Shown one piece after another: positions 53,898 through 62,204 of a stretch of 64,000 nt of DNA (positions are counted from its first letter, which is position 1; every line of letters begins with the position of its first letter). Under the pieces are notes generated by a model, which saw only the letters and a list, made by a program, of their open reading frames with translations, was not told the DNA's origin and made no database searches. A program made the translations under genes and the position numbers. Location: contig NZ_BJYY01000013.1 of the NCBI RefSeq assembly GCF_007991755.1, positions 372,001 to 436,000 of the forward strand. The letters run 5' to 3'. The stretch comes from Cellulomonas aerilata (GTDB taxonomy: Bacteria > Actinomycetota > Actinomycetes > Actinomycetales > Cellulomonadaceae).

Positions 53898-53933
53898 GAA
53901 ACGCTTGACACCACAGACATCCGGAACTAAACA
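53898..53933 (+). promoter_or_regulatory. Sigma-70-type promoter of the PTS operon with LacI-like site
   Basis: TTGACA (53905-53910), a 17-nt spacer and TAAACA (53928-53933) make a near-consensus promoter. CGAAACGCTTGACA at 53897-53910 overlaps the -35 and resembles the ACGCTT operator core. CGGA-10-TCCG at 53922-53939 is a further weak inverted repeat over the -10. Confidence 0.65.
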
Positions 53934-54025
53934 GATCCGTACCAACACGGTCGGACATCGGGTCACAGGGGCGCAGGTGCCGCGTCCCCGAGGGCCCGGC
54001 ATGTCCACCGACACGAAGGAGTGTC

Positions 54026-55066
54026 ATGAAGGTCCTGAGGTTCTACGCCCCCGGCGACGTCCGCATCGAGGACGTCCCCGAGCCCAGCCCCGGTGAGGGC
54101 GAGGTCAAGCTCCGCGTCCGCGCCAACTCCACCTGCGGCACCGACGTGAAGATCACCAAGTCCGGGCACCAGCGGATCGTCCCGCCCCGGGTGATGGGGC
54201 ACGAGATCGCCGGCGAGGTCGTCGAGGTCGGCGCCGGCGTCACCGGCTGGTCACCCGGGGACCGCGTGCAGGTCATCGCCGCCATCCCGTGCGGGACGTG
54301 CGAGTTCTGCCAGGCCGGCCGGATGACCGTCTGCCCGAACCAGCTGTCCATGGGCTACGACTTCGACGGGGGCTTCGCCCAGTACGTCATCGTCCCGCCG
54401 CAGGTGCTCGCGGTGGACGGGCTCAACCGCATCCCGGAGAACGTCGGGTACGCCGAGGCCAGCGTCGCCGAGCCGTTCGCGTGCGCCATCAACGCCCAGG
54501 AGCTCATCGACACCCACGAGGGCGACGTGGTCGTCGTCGTCGGATCCGGACCGATCGGCTGCCTCCACGTGCGCCTCGCCCGGGCCCGAGGTGCGGCCCA
54601 GGTCTTCCTCGTCGAGCTCAGCCGCGAGCGCCTGGACCTCGCCGCCGACCTCGTCAAGCCGGACGCGGCGATCTGCGCGGCCGAGACCGACCCGGTGGAG
54701 GCGGTGCGCGCGCTGACGAACGGCCGCGGCGTCGACGTCGTCATCACCGCCGCGGCGTCCGGCCAGGCCCAGGAGCAGGCGCTGCGCATGGTGGGGCCGC
54801 AAGGGCGCGTCAGCTTCTTCGGCGGACTGCCGAAGGACCGGCCGACCATCACGCTGGACTCCAACCTCGTGCACTACAGCGAGCTCACCATCAAGGGCGC
54901 CAACGGCTCGAGCCCGGAGCACAACAAGCAGGCGCTCGCGATGATCGCCGACGGCCGGGTCCCCGTGTCGGACCTCATCACCCACCGCCTGCCGCTGGAC
55001 CAGGTGCTCGACGGCATCGCGATCGTCCAGAACGGCACGGGCATCAAGGTCACCATCGAGCCCTGA
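54026..55066 (+). CDS. Zinc-dependent polyol-phosphate/alcohol dehydrogenase of the PTS operon
   Basis: This 346-residue MDR enzyme starts at ATG 54026 after AAGGAG. The catalytic zinc site is NSTCGTDVK and MGHEIAGEV. Structural zinc cysteines are in CGTCEFCQAGRMTVC. The NAD loop is VVVVGSGPIGCLHV. It heads an operon with mannitol-type EIICB and EIIA genes. It would oxidise the phosphorylated polyol from the PTS (mannitol 1-phosphate or glucitol 6-phosphate) to the hexulose phosphate. This is a different family from classical MtlD, so the role is inferred from position. Confidence 0.85.
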   Translation: MKVLRFYAPGDVRIEDVPEPSPGEGEVKLRVRANSTCGTDVKITKSGHQRIVPPRVMGHEIAGEVVEVGAGVTGWSPGDRVQVIAAIPCGTCEFCQAGRMTVCPNQLSMGYDFDGGFAQYVIVPPQVLAVDGLNRIPENVGYAEASVAEPFACAINAQELIDTHEGDVVVVVGSGPIGCLHVRLARARGAAQVFLVELSRERLDLAADLVKPDAAICAAETDPVEAVRALTNGRGVDVVITAAASGQAQEQALRMVGPQGRVSFFGGLPKDRPTITLDSNLVHYSELTIKGANGSSPEHNKQALAMIADGRVPVSDLITHRLPLDQVLDGIAIVQNGTGIKVTIEP

Positions 55067-55078
55067 GAACCGCGGCCG

Positions 55079-55105
55079 GGCACCGCCCGGCACCGCCCGG
55101 CACCC
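55079..55105. repeat. 10-bp tandem repeat past the dehydrogenase stop
   Basis: GGCACCGCCC occurs about 2.7 times, 13 bp past the stop; a related 8-bp CGCACGAC-type repeat follows. Confidence 0.75.
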
Positions 55106-55227
55106 CCGCACCACCGCACGACCGCACGGCGTCGACGACGTCCTCCGCGGAGCACCGCCGCCAGTCCAGGTCGCGTCACCGACGACGCCACCCATCGATC
55201 ACGGCATCACACGAAAGCGAGTCGACG

Positions 55228-56850
55228 ATGACCACAGCCGTGGCGGCCTCCCCCGCCATGAGCGGTCGCAAGGCCGCGCAGGTCCGCCTGCAGCGCTTCG
55301 GCGCGTTCCTGACCGGGATGATCATGCCCAACCTGCCGGCCTTCGTGGCCTGGGGCCTGATCACCTCGCTCTTCATCTCCCTCGGGTGGACACCCAACGC
55401 CGTCATCGGCGGCTTCGGCAACGCCGACGTCGGCTCCTGGCAGGGGGCCGCGACCCAGCTCGTCGAGGCCGAGGACGGCACCACGTTCCGGCAGTACCTC
55501 GGGCTGGTCGGCCCGATGATCACCTACCTGCTGCCGCTGCTCATCGCGAACGCCGGTGGGCGCATCGTCTACGGCGAGCGCGGCGGCGTCGTCGCCAGCA
55601 TCGCGACGGTCGGCATCATCGTCGGCAGCACGATCCCGATGTTCCTCGGCGCGATGATCGTCGGCCCGCTGGCCGCGTGGATCATGAAGAAGGTCGACGC
55701 GATCTGGCACGGCAAGATCCGCCCGGGCTTCGAGATGCTCGTCAACATGTACTCCGCCGGCATCGTCGGCGGCACGCTCGCGGTGGCGGCCCTCTTCGGC
55801 ATCGCCCCTCTGGTCACGCAGATCAGCAACGTGCTCGGCGCCGTCGTCGAGTGGCTGGCCGCGAACAGCCTGCTGCCCCTGCTGAGCGTCATCGTCGAGC
55901 CGGCCAAGGTGCTCTTCCTCAACAACGCCGTCGGCAACGGCATCCTGGTCCCCCTCGGCGTCCAGCAGGTGACCGAGTCCGGCAAGTCGCTGCTGTTCCT
56001 CGTCGAGTCCAACCCCGGACCGGGCCTGGGCATCTTGCTGGCCTACACCCTGTTCGGCGTCGGCTCGGCCAAGGCGTCGGCCCCCGGCGCCATCATCATC
56101 CACTTCTTCGGCGGCATCCACGAGGTGTACTTCCCGTTCGTGCTGATGAAGCCGATGCTCATCGTCGCCGCCATCCTCGGCGGCGCGACCGGGGTCGCGA
56201 CCAACGCGGTCCTGGGCAGCGGCCTGGTCGGTCCCGCCGCACCGGGCAGCATCTTCGCCGTCCTGGCGCAGACCTCCCGGGACAGCTACCTCGGGGTGAT
56301 CCTGTCGGTCCTCTTCGCCGCCGGGGTGTCGTTCCTCGTCTCGGCGCTGATCCTGCGGGCGTCGCGCCGTCGGGACCTCGAGCTCGGCGAGAGCGGGGAC
56401 CTCGAGGCCGCGATCGCCCAGACCGAGGCGAACAAGGGCAAGGGCAGCTCGGTGCTCGGCACGCTGTCGCAGCGCGACGGCGAGCCGACGACCATGGCCG
56501 ACGCGACCACCCCGGTCACGGCGACGGCGGTCGCGGACGGGCCCGTGCGCTCGATCATCTTCGCCTGCGACGCCGGGATGGGCTCCAGCGCCATGGGCGC
56601 GAGCGTGCTGCGGAGCAAGCTGAAGAAGGCCGGCGCCGGGGACGTGTCCGTCGTCAACGTCGCGGTCGCGAACCTGCACGACGACGCCGACCTCGTCATC
56701 AGCCAGCGCGAGCTGACCGACCGGGCCCGCATCCGGGCGCCGCACTCGCGGCACCTCTCGGTGGACAACTTCATGAACAGCCCCGTCTACGACCAGGTCG
56801 TCGACGAGGTCACCGCACGCCGGCACGACGCGGAAGGAGCGGACAAGTGA
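55228..56850 (+). CDS. PTS mannitol-type EIICB component
   Basis: This 540-residue transporter starts at ATG 55228. The EIIC membrane domain (about residues 20-390) contains MIMPNLPAFVAWGLITSL, FLNNAVGNGILVPLG and the diagnostic FGGIHEVYFPFVLMKPML. A linker of about 45 residues leads to the EIIB domain with active-site Cys447 in IIFACDAGMGSSAMG. It phosphorylates the imported polyol at the membrane. It shares a 4-nt overlap with the EIIA gene. Motifs match mannitol or a close polyol, although exact specificity is not proven. Confidence 0.94.
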   Translation: MTTAVAASPAMSGRKAAQVRLQRFGAFLTGMIMPNLPAFVAWGLITSLFISLGWTPNAVIGGFGNADVGSWQGAATQLVEAEDGTTFRQYLGLVGPMITYLLPLLIANAGGRIVYGERGGVVASIATVGIIVGSTIPMFLGAMIVGPLAAWIMKKVDAIWHGKIRPGFEMLVNMYSAGIVGGTLAVAALFGIAPLVTQISNVLGAVVEWLAANSLLPLLSVIVEPAKVLFLNNAVGNGILVPLGVQQVTESGKSLLFLVESNPGPGLGILLAYTLFGVGSAKASAPGAIIIHFFGGIHEVYFPFVLMKPMLIVAAILGGATGVATNAVLGSGLVGPAAPGSIFAVLAQTSRDSYLGVILSVLFAAGVSFLVSALILRASRRRDLELGESGDLEAAIAQTEANKGKGSSVLGTLSQRDGEPTTMADATTPVTATAVADGPVRSIIFACDAGMGSSAMGASVLRSKLKKAGAGDVSVVNVAVANLHDDADLVISQRELTDRARIRAPHSRHLSVDNFMNSPVYDQVVDEVTARRHDAEGADK

Positions 56851-57323
56851 CGCAGACCAGCCCGACGCCCGCCGACGAGGGCGCCGACGACGTCCTCAGC
56901 AAGGACCTGATCGTCATCTCGGGGTCGGCCCGGACCAAGGAGGACGCCATCCGCGAGGCCGGTGCGCTGCTGGTGCAGGCCGAGGCGGTGAGCCCCGCGT
57001 ACGTCGACGCGATGCTCGAGCGCGAGCGGTCCTACACGACGTACATGGGCAGCCTGCTGGCGATCCCGCACGGCACGAACGAGTCCAAGGCGAGCATCAA
57101 GCGGTCGGCGATCAGCCTGGTGCGGTACGACGAGCCGCTGGAGTGGGGCGACGGCAACCCCGTCCGGGTGGTCGTCGGCATCGCGGGCGCGGAGGGCGGC
57201 CACCTCGAGGTGCTGTCCAAGGTCGCCCTGGTGTTCTCCGACGACGACCTCGCGCGCGGGATCCTCCAGGCCGGCAGCGCCGGGGAGATCTACGACATCC
57301 TGCAGTCGGTCAACGACGACTGA
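56847..57323 (+). CDS. PTS mannitol/fructose-type EIIA component
   Basis: This 158-residue phosphocarrier starts at GTG 56847, overlapping the EIICB stop, with GGAAGGAGC upstream. The phosphorylated histidine is His75 in LLAIPHGTNES. GIAGAEGGHLEVLSKVALVF matches the C-terminal EIIA-Mtl fold. It passes phosphate from HPr to Cys447 of EIIB. EI and HPr are not in the window. Confidence 0.95.
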   Translation: MTQTSPTPADEGADDVLSKDLIVISGSARTKEDAIREAGALLVQAEAVSPAYVDAMLERERSYTTYMGSLLAIPHGTNESKASIKRSAISLVRYDEPLEWGDGNPVRVVVGIAGAEGGHLEVLSKVALVFSDDDLARGILQAGSAGEIYDILQSVNDD

Positions 57324-57373
57324 GGGGTGGCGACCGGGGTGCTCCCTCCCCACCACTGAGGGGAGACGACGCG

Positions 57374-57397
57374 GGCCCGGGCCGGACGGTCCGGGCC
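57374..57397. terminator. Hairpin between convergent EIIA and HNH genes
   Basis: GGCCCGG and CCGGGCC form a 7-bp stem with a 10-nt loop, 50 bp past the EIIA stop. Confidence 0.55.
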
Positions 57398-57407
57398 TGC
57401 GTCGCGT

Positions 57408-58793
57408 CTACGCGACGCCGTCGTCGTCCGGGCGGTGACCCCCCACCTCTCGTCCGGCGGCGTCGGTGAACACCCAACGGCTCCCCCGCCGCTGGATCTC
57501 GATACCGCGCGCATGGACGTGGTCGTGGTGGTGGAAGCACAGCAGGATGCCGTCGTCCACGGACGTGCTCCCGTGATCGCGCGACCAGTGCTCGACGTGG
57601 TGGCATTCCGATATCAGCGGTGGCGCGGTGCAGCCGGGATATCGGCAGTGCCGGTCGCGGGCGATGATCGCTGATCGTCTGGCTCGCGTGAATGTTCTTT
57701 CCGCTCGGCCGACGTCGAGAATCTCGGACCGCGGTCCGAAGACGTAGCGGTTCAGCTCGCCGTCGCACGCCAGCCGGTCCAGCAGGATCCGCGGGACGGG
57801 AGTGCCGTCCTCGAACTGCGGGGTCTGCGCCACTGTCCGCGGCGACAGCCCGGGTGCGAGGCCGGGAAGCGTCCGCCGGTCCTGCGCGGCCTGCGCCCGG
57901 TCGACGAGGTTCTGCATCGTCTCGTGCGAGACGAGCACCCCGATCCGCGGCCGCACGGTCCGGCCGGTCCCCGTGGCTGCGTTGTCCAGCACGAGCCGAG
58001 CCATCGAGCCGAGGGCGGCGGCGCGACGCTGGTCGGCGGTCCGGTCGTCCCCGGCGGCCGGCACGGGCGTGAGCGACTCCAGCGCCTCGCGCAGGGCCTG
58101 TCCGTGGTCGACGGTGAGGAACCCATCGACGTGGTACCCGCCCCAGGTCGGTGAGACCTCGAGGAACTCGCGGTCGCACGCCTCGACGTACCCGCGGTCG
58201 TCCGCGTCGGCGTCCGCCTCGGCGGCCCAGCGCCTCACCAGCACGCGGAAGTCGTCCACCGGCAGCAGCTGCGCCTGGCGGACCAGCCACTCCTCGTTGC
58301 ACGGGTTGTCGGCCTGAGCGAGCACGGCTCGCCGCTGCTCCGTCGTCGGCGCCAGCGCCGCCAGCACGCGCGCGTGCTCCACGGTGACCTCGCCCGCTGC
58401 TGCCGCTACCCGGGTCGCCGGCAGGTCGTCCCGCAGGGCTCGGGCCAGCCGGACCTGCTCCTGAGCGGTGCGGATGCCGGTGCCGAGCTGGCGCGCCGCG
58501 TACCGCGCCAACGACCTGGCCCTGAGCGACCACAGCCCGTCCGCCTCGATCACCGACAGCATCCGCGCCTGCGCCACCGCAGCGCGGCTTGTCACGTCGG
58601 CGAGCACCGCCGCCACGGCCTCGGCCTGACGCCCGTCGAGGTCCGTCCCAGCGGCCAGCGACCCCACGCGGTCCATGGCAGCCACCAAATCCACCAGCGG
58701 GCCGGCGACGCCCGCGGGCAGGAGAGCGACATCCACCGCTCGCGGGCGCTGAAGGGTGTTGCCGGGCGAGTCCTCATCGGCCACGACGGTCAC
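57408..58793 (-). CDS. DUF222-HNH endonuclease-like protein
   Basis: This protein of about 461 residues uses GTG 58793, with AGGA 5 nt upstream; GTG 58829 is an alternative. The N-terminal two-thirds is DUF222 (LVDLVAAMDRVGSL, ARRQLGTGIRTAQEQVRLA-like segments). The C-terminal HNH/EVE-like core has CRYPGCTAPP, CHHVEHWSRDHG, LLCFHHHDHVH and the RGSRWVFTD end. Actinobacterial genomes carry many such genes, often decaying; a frameshifted relative is at 20740-20990. Physiological function is unknown. Confidence 0.9.
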   Translation of the reverse strand: MTVVADEDSPGNTLQRPRAVDVALLPAGVAGPLVDLVAAMDRVGSLAAGTDLDGRQAEAVAAVLADVTSRAAVAQARMLSVIEADGLWSLRARSLARYAARQLGTGIRTAQEQVRLARALRDDLPATRVAAAAGEVTVEHARVLAALAPTTEQRRAVLAQADNPCNEEWLVRQAQLLPVDDFRVLVRRWAAEADADADDRGYVEACDREFLEVSPTWGGYHVDGFLTVDHGQALREALESLTPVPAAGDDRTADQRRAAALGSMARLVLDNAATGTGRTVRPRIGVLVSHETMQNLVDRAQAAQDRRTLPGLAPGLSPRTVAQTPQFEDGTPVPRILLDRLACDGELNRYVFGPRSEILDVGRAERTFTRARRSAIIARDRHCRYPGCTAPPLISECHHVEHWSRDHGSTSVDDGILLCFHHHDHVHARGIEIQRRGSRWVFTDAAGREVGGHRPDDDGVA

Positions 58794-59009
58794 CTCATTC
58801 CTGCCCCTAGGCGCGCCATGGCAGATCACAAGGTTTTACCTGACGCGATCGAGCGAACTCCTTGGGCACGACTCTACGGTGGGCCACTGACATTCCCCGG
58901 GGGCCTCACCATGCATTGTGGACGGGACCGAGAATCGGCAGCCTGTGGTCGGCGCGGCGCCAGTGACGACGGCGGGAATGGAGCTCGTGACGGCTCGGCC
59001 CGCGACCCC

Positions 59010-60266
59010 TCACGACGCCGACGGCGCCTGCGAGCCCAGGTCCGCCGGGTGGCGCTCCTGCCGGCTGCGCACGAGGAACGGGACCGCGACCAGCTGCACC
59101 AGCGCCCCGAAGGCGTAGGACGTCCCGTACCCGACCAGGTCCGCGGCGCGCCCGAGCGCGGGCTGGACGACGACCCCACCGGTGTTGCCCATGAGGGAGT
59201 CGAAGGACAGCACCGTGGCGCGCTGGCGGGACGGGATGAGGTCGTTGAGGTAGGCCCGGCGCACCGGCTCGGACGCCGCCTCCAGCAGGCCCCAGACGAC
59301 GAGCAGCACCAGAGCCACGACGAAGCTGCCGGTCAGGGCGAGCGCTCCCAGCGCGACCGCCGAGCCCGCGGTCGACAGGATGATCGCCGTCGTGCGCCGG
59401 CGGACGGCCGACCGCAGGCGGGTCGCCAGCAGGCCGCCCACGATCTGCGAGCCGGCGACGATTGCGGCCGCGAGCCCGGCGACGACGTAGGCGTCCTCGC
59501 GCCCGTAGAGCTCGAGCAGGAAGGGCTGCAGGGCGTAGAAGGCGTAGATCCCGACACCGGACACGAACGGTGCGGCGAGCATCAGCCACCGCACGGGGCG
59601 GTTGCCGAGCCCGTGCCGGACCGACGCGCGCAGCAGGTCGCGCACCGCCTCCCGTGCGGGAGCGGAACGGTCGGGCGTGAACCCCAGGTCCCGCATGAAC
59701 AGCCCCGCGACCACCGTCATGACGACCAGCGCGCCCGCCCGGACGAGGAAGGGGAACCCCAGCGACGTCGCCTGCGCCAGCACCCCGCCCCCGACGGCGC
59801 CGACCAGCATCGCGGCGCCCCCGACCGTCTGGGCGCGGCCGAACACGGCCTCGAGGGCGCCGGTGTACCCGGTCGCGACCAGGGCGTCGACCAGCCAGGC
59901 CTCGACCGCCCCGGAGAAGAACGTGAACCCCAGCCCCAGGAGCACGGACACGACCGCCCACTGCCAGAACGGGCCGTGGCTCACCCACAGCGCGTAGTAG
60001 AGCAGCGTCGACGCGGACAGCACGACGGTCCCCAGCAGGTACGAGGCGCGTCGTCCCCGGACGTCGGCGACCACCCCGGTGGGGATCTCGAACAGCACCA
60101 TCCCGGCGGTGAAGAACGCGTTGGCGGCGAACGCCTCGAAGTTGGTCAGCCCCGCGTCCAGCAGGAACAGCGTGTTGACACCCCAGATCACGGACGTGGC
60201 GAGCGTGTTGCCCGCCACCAGGACGAGGTACAGGCGCTGTATGCGCCGCGGCGTCGGGGCCACCAT
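59010..60266 (-). CDS. MFS transporter
   Basis: This 418-residue permease starts at ATG 60266, although no Shine-Dalgarno precedes it (GTG 60263 is an alternative). It has twelve hydrophobic segments. The helix-2/3 loop GVVADVRGRRAS matches MFS motif A, with FEIPTG before it. SDLIPSRQRATVLSFDSL-like sequence (NDLIPSRQRATVLSF) and a final RQERHPADLG tail are seen. It resembles efflux-type MFS proteins. Substrate is unknown. No regulator is adjacent. Confidence 0.88.
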   Translation of the reverse strand: MVAPTPRRIQRLYLVLVAGNTLATSVIWGVNTLFLLDAGLTNFEAFAANAFFTAGMVLFEIPTGVVADVRGRRASYLLGTVVLSASTLLYYALWVSHGPFWQWAVVSVLLGLGFTFFSGAVEAWLVDALVATGYTGALEAVFGRAQTVGGAAMLVGAVGGGVLAQATSLGFPFLVRAGALVVMTVVAGLFMRDLGFTPDRSAPAREAVRDLLRASVRHGLGNRPVRWLMLAAPFVSGVGIYAFYALQPFLLELYGREDAYVVAGLAAAIVAGSQIVGGLLATRLRSAVRRRTTAIILSTAGSAVALGALALTGSFVVALVLLVVWGLLEAASEPVRRAYLNDLIPSRQRATVLSFDSLMGNTGGVVVQPALGRAADLVGYGTSYAFGALVQLVAVPFLVRSRQERHPADLGSQAPSAS

Positions 60267-60445
60267 GCCGAGGAGGATCCCACCGACCGGTCTCGCACGC
60301 CCAGGCCACGCCGCGGGACTTCCCCTGCTGACCCGGCGCGAGCATGATCGCGAGGTGCCAGGTGCGGCCGACGTCCGCGCACCCGCGCCCGACGCGTGCC
60401 GCCTGACAGGCGTGCAGCGACGTGGCTGTGCGGGAGGGAGCGGAC

Positions 60446-61312
60446 GTGATCCTCGTCGTCGGTGCCACCGGCCTCCTGGGTGGACTCATCGCACACCGGC
60501 TGCTCGAGCAGGGGCACCGGGTCCGTGCCCTCGTGCGGGGCGGGCCGGGCGCCGCCGAGCTGAGGTCGGCCGGCGCCGAGCTGGTGACCGGGGACCTGAA
60601 GGACCCGGCGTCGCTGCGCGCCGCGTGCGCCGGCGTCGAGTCCGTGGTGACGACCGCCAACTCCGCGCAGCGCGGCGGGGCGGACACGCCCGAGACCGTG
60701 GAGCGACGCGGCAACGTCGACCTGATCGACGCCGCGGTGGCGTCCGGCGTCGAGCACTTCGTGCTCGTCTCGGCCCTCGGGGCCGACGCAGCCGGCCCGG
60801 ACCCGTTCCTCCGTGGCAAGGGTGAGGCCGAGGACCACCTGCGCGGCTCGCGGACGGCCTGGACGATCCTCCGGCCGAACATCTACCTGGACATCTGGGT
60901 CCCGGCGGTCGTCGGTCCGGCGCTCGCCGGGCAGCCGGTCACGCTCGTCGGCGAAGGGCGCCGGCGCCACTCGATGGTCTCGGTCCGGGACGTCGCGGCG
61001 TACGCCGTCGCCGCGCTCGACCCGTCCCAGCGGGCCGGTCGCACCCTGGTGATCGGCGGTCCGGAGCCCGTGTCCTGGCGGGACGTCGTCGCGCTCGCGC
61101 AGGACGAGCTCGGCCGCGAGCTCGACGTCCGGACGGTGGCCCCCGGCGAGCCCGTGCCCGGTCTTCCGCCCGTCATGAGCGGCCTGCTCGCGCTGATGGA
61201 CACCTACGACTCGCCGATCGACATGACGGAGCTGTCCGGCACCTCCGGCATCGCCCCCACCCCGGCGCGGACGGTCGTGCAGGAGCTCGTCCGGACCACC
61301 GCGAGCGCCTGA
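60446..61312 (+). CDS. NmrA-like NAD(P)-binding protein (atypical SDR)
   Basis: This 288-residue protein starts at GTG 60446 with GGGAG 5 nt upstream; GTG 60422 is in frame. LVVGATGLLGGLIAHRLLEQG is represented here by its core GATGLLGG dinucleotide motif. ALVRGG gives the second cofactor segment, and SALGADAAG and WTILRPNIYLD match NmrA/YesF-type atypical SDRs. The usual SDR YxxxK catalytic pair is not visible, so it may bind cofactor as a redox sensor or reduce quinone-like ligands. Confidence 0.82.
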   Translation: MILVVGATGLLGGLIAHRLLEQGHRVRALVRGGPGAAELRSAGAELVTGDLKDPASLRAACAGVESVVTTANSAQRGGADTPETVERRGNVDLIDAAVASGVEHFVLVSALGADAAGPDPFLRGKGEAEDHLRGSRTAWTILRPNIYLDIWVPAVVGPALAGQPVTLVGEGRRRHSMVSVRDVAAYAVAALDPSQRAGRTLVIGGPEPVSWRDVVALAQDELGRELDVRTVAPGEPVPGLPPVMSGLLALMDTYDSPIDMTELSGTSGIAPTPARTVVQELVRTTASA

Positions 61313-61340
61313 GGACCTGCCGTCCGACCGACCCGCGGGC

Positions 61341-61366
61341 CCGACCCGCCGTCCCGACCCGCCGTC
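61341..61366. repeat. 13-bp tandem repeat past the SDR stop
   Basis: CCGACCCGCCGTC occurs twice, perfectly, 28 bp past the stop. Confidence 0.7.
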
Positions 61367-61409
61367 CGACCCACCCGCCGACGACGCCGACGCCGGCCAG
61401 CCCGTCGAG

Positions 61410-61913
61410 CTACCGCGGTGGGCGGGCCGACGCCAGCGCGCGGACCGTCGCCGCCCACCGGGCGACGTACCGGTCGACGTCCTCGCCGTCGGCGTAGGTC
61501 TGCTCCAGCAGGAAGAGCCCCGCGAGCGTGGTGGCGCCCAGCTCGCTCAGCACGGGGCGCAGCGTCAGCTCGGGCGCGAGCGCGTGCACCGGTGCACCAC
61601 CGAGCATGAGCGGGACGACGACGACGTCCTGCAGGCCGGTCCCGCCCGGCACCTTGTCGAGGAACAGCTTGAGCAGGCCGGTGTACGTCGCCTTGTAGGT
61701 CGGGCTCGCCACCACCACCAGGTCGAAGGACGGCAGGCCGGCGACGAGCTCCTTGACGCGCGGCGTCCCCCAGCCGAGCAGCTCGGCGTCGATCTCGGCC
61801 AAGTCCAGGACGAGGTCCGGGTCGCCACCGGACAGCCCGCGCGCCACCCGCAGCGCCGCCTCGAGCGTCCGCGAGCCCGCCCGGGGGTTCCCCACGACCA
61901 CTGCCGTCCTCAT
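61410..61913 (-). CDS. NADPH-dependent FMN reductase-like flavoprotein
   Basis: This 167-residue protein starts at ATG 61913 with GGGAGG upstream. VVVGNPRAGSRT is the FMN-phosphate loop and VVASPTYKATYTGLLKLFLDK is seen in the isoalloxazine-binding region (core VVASPTYKATYTG). VPLMLGGAPVHALAPELTLRP follows the usual second flavin loop. It is a likely NAD(P)H-flavin oxidoreductase supplying FMNH2 or reducing quinones. No monooxygenase partner is next to it. Confidence 0.92.
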   Translation of the reverse strand: MRTAVVVGNPRAGSRTLEAALRVARGLSGGDPDLVLDLAEIDAELLGWGTPRVKELVAGLPSFDLVVVASPTYKATYTGLLKLFLDKVPGGTGLQDVVVVPLMLGGAPVHALAPELTLRPVLSELGATTLAGLFLLEQTYADGEDVDRYVARWAATVRALASARPPR

Positions 61914-62066
61914 GGAGCCTCCCGCGCTGCGTCCCGTGCGCCCGCGACCGCCCCGTCGCAGCCGGATGTCGTGGCCATCATGACGCGCGCCCGGCGGCCG
62001 CCGTCCGCCCTGTCCGCGGACGACGCCCTTCCGCTGGGGCACCACGGTCCGGGACACTCCCCAGTG

Positions 62067-62102
62067 CCGGACCTGCCGGACCCTCCGGACCCTCCGGACC
62101 TG
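62067..62102. repeat. 9-bp tandem repeat
   Basis: CCGGACCTG, CCGGACCCT, CCGGACCCT and CCGGACCTG lie in the region upstream of the AAA gene. Confidence 0.8.
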
Positions 62103-62204
62103 CCCGGGTCCTGCGAGGACCTGCCGGCCCGGCCGTATCCGCCGGACGACGCCGCCACGCCGAACGCCGAACGCCGCCACCGGACCGACCCGGGACGAGG
62201 TGCC

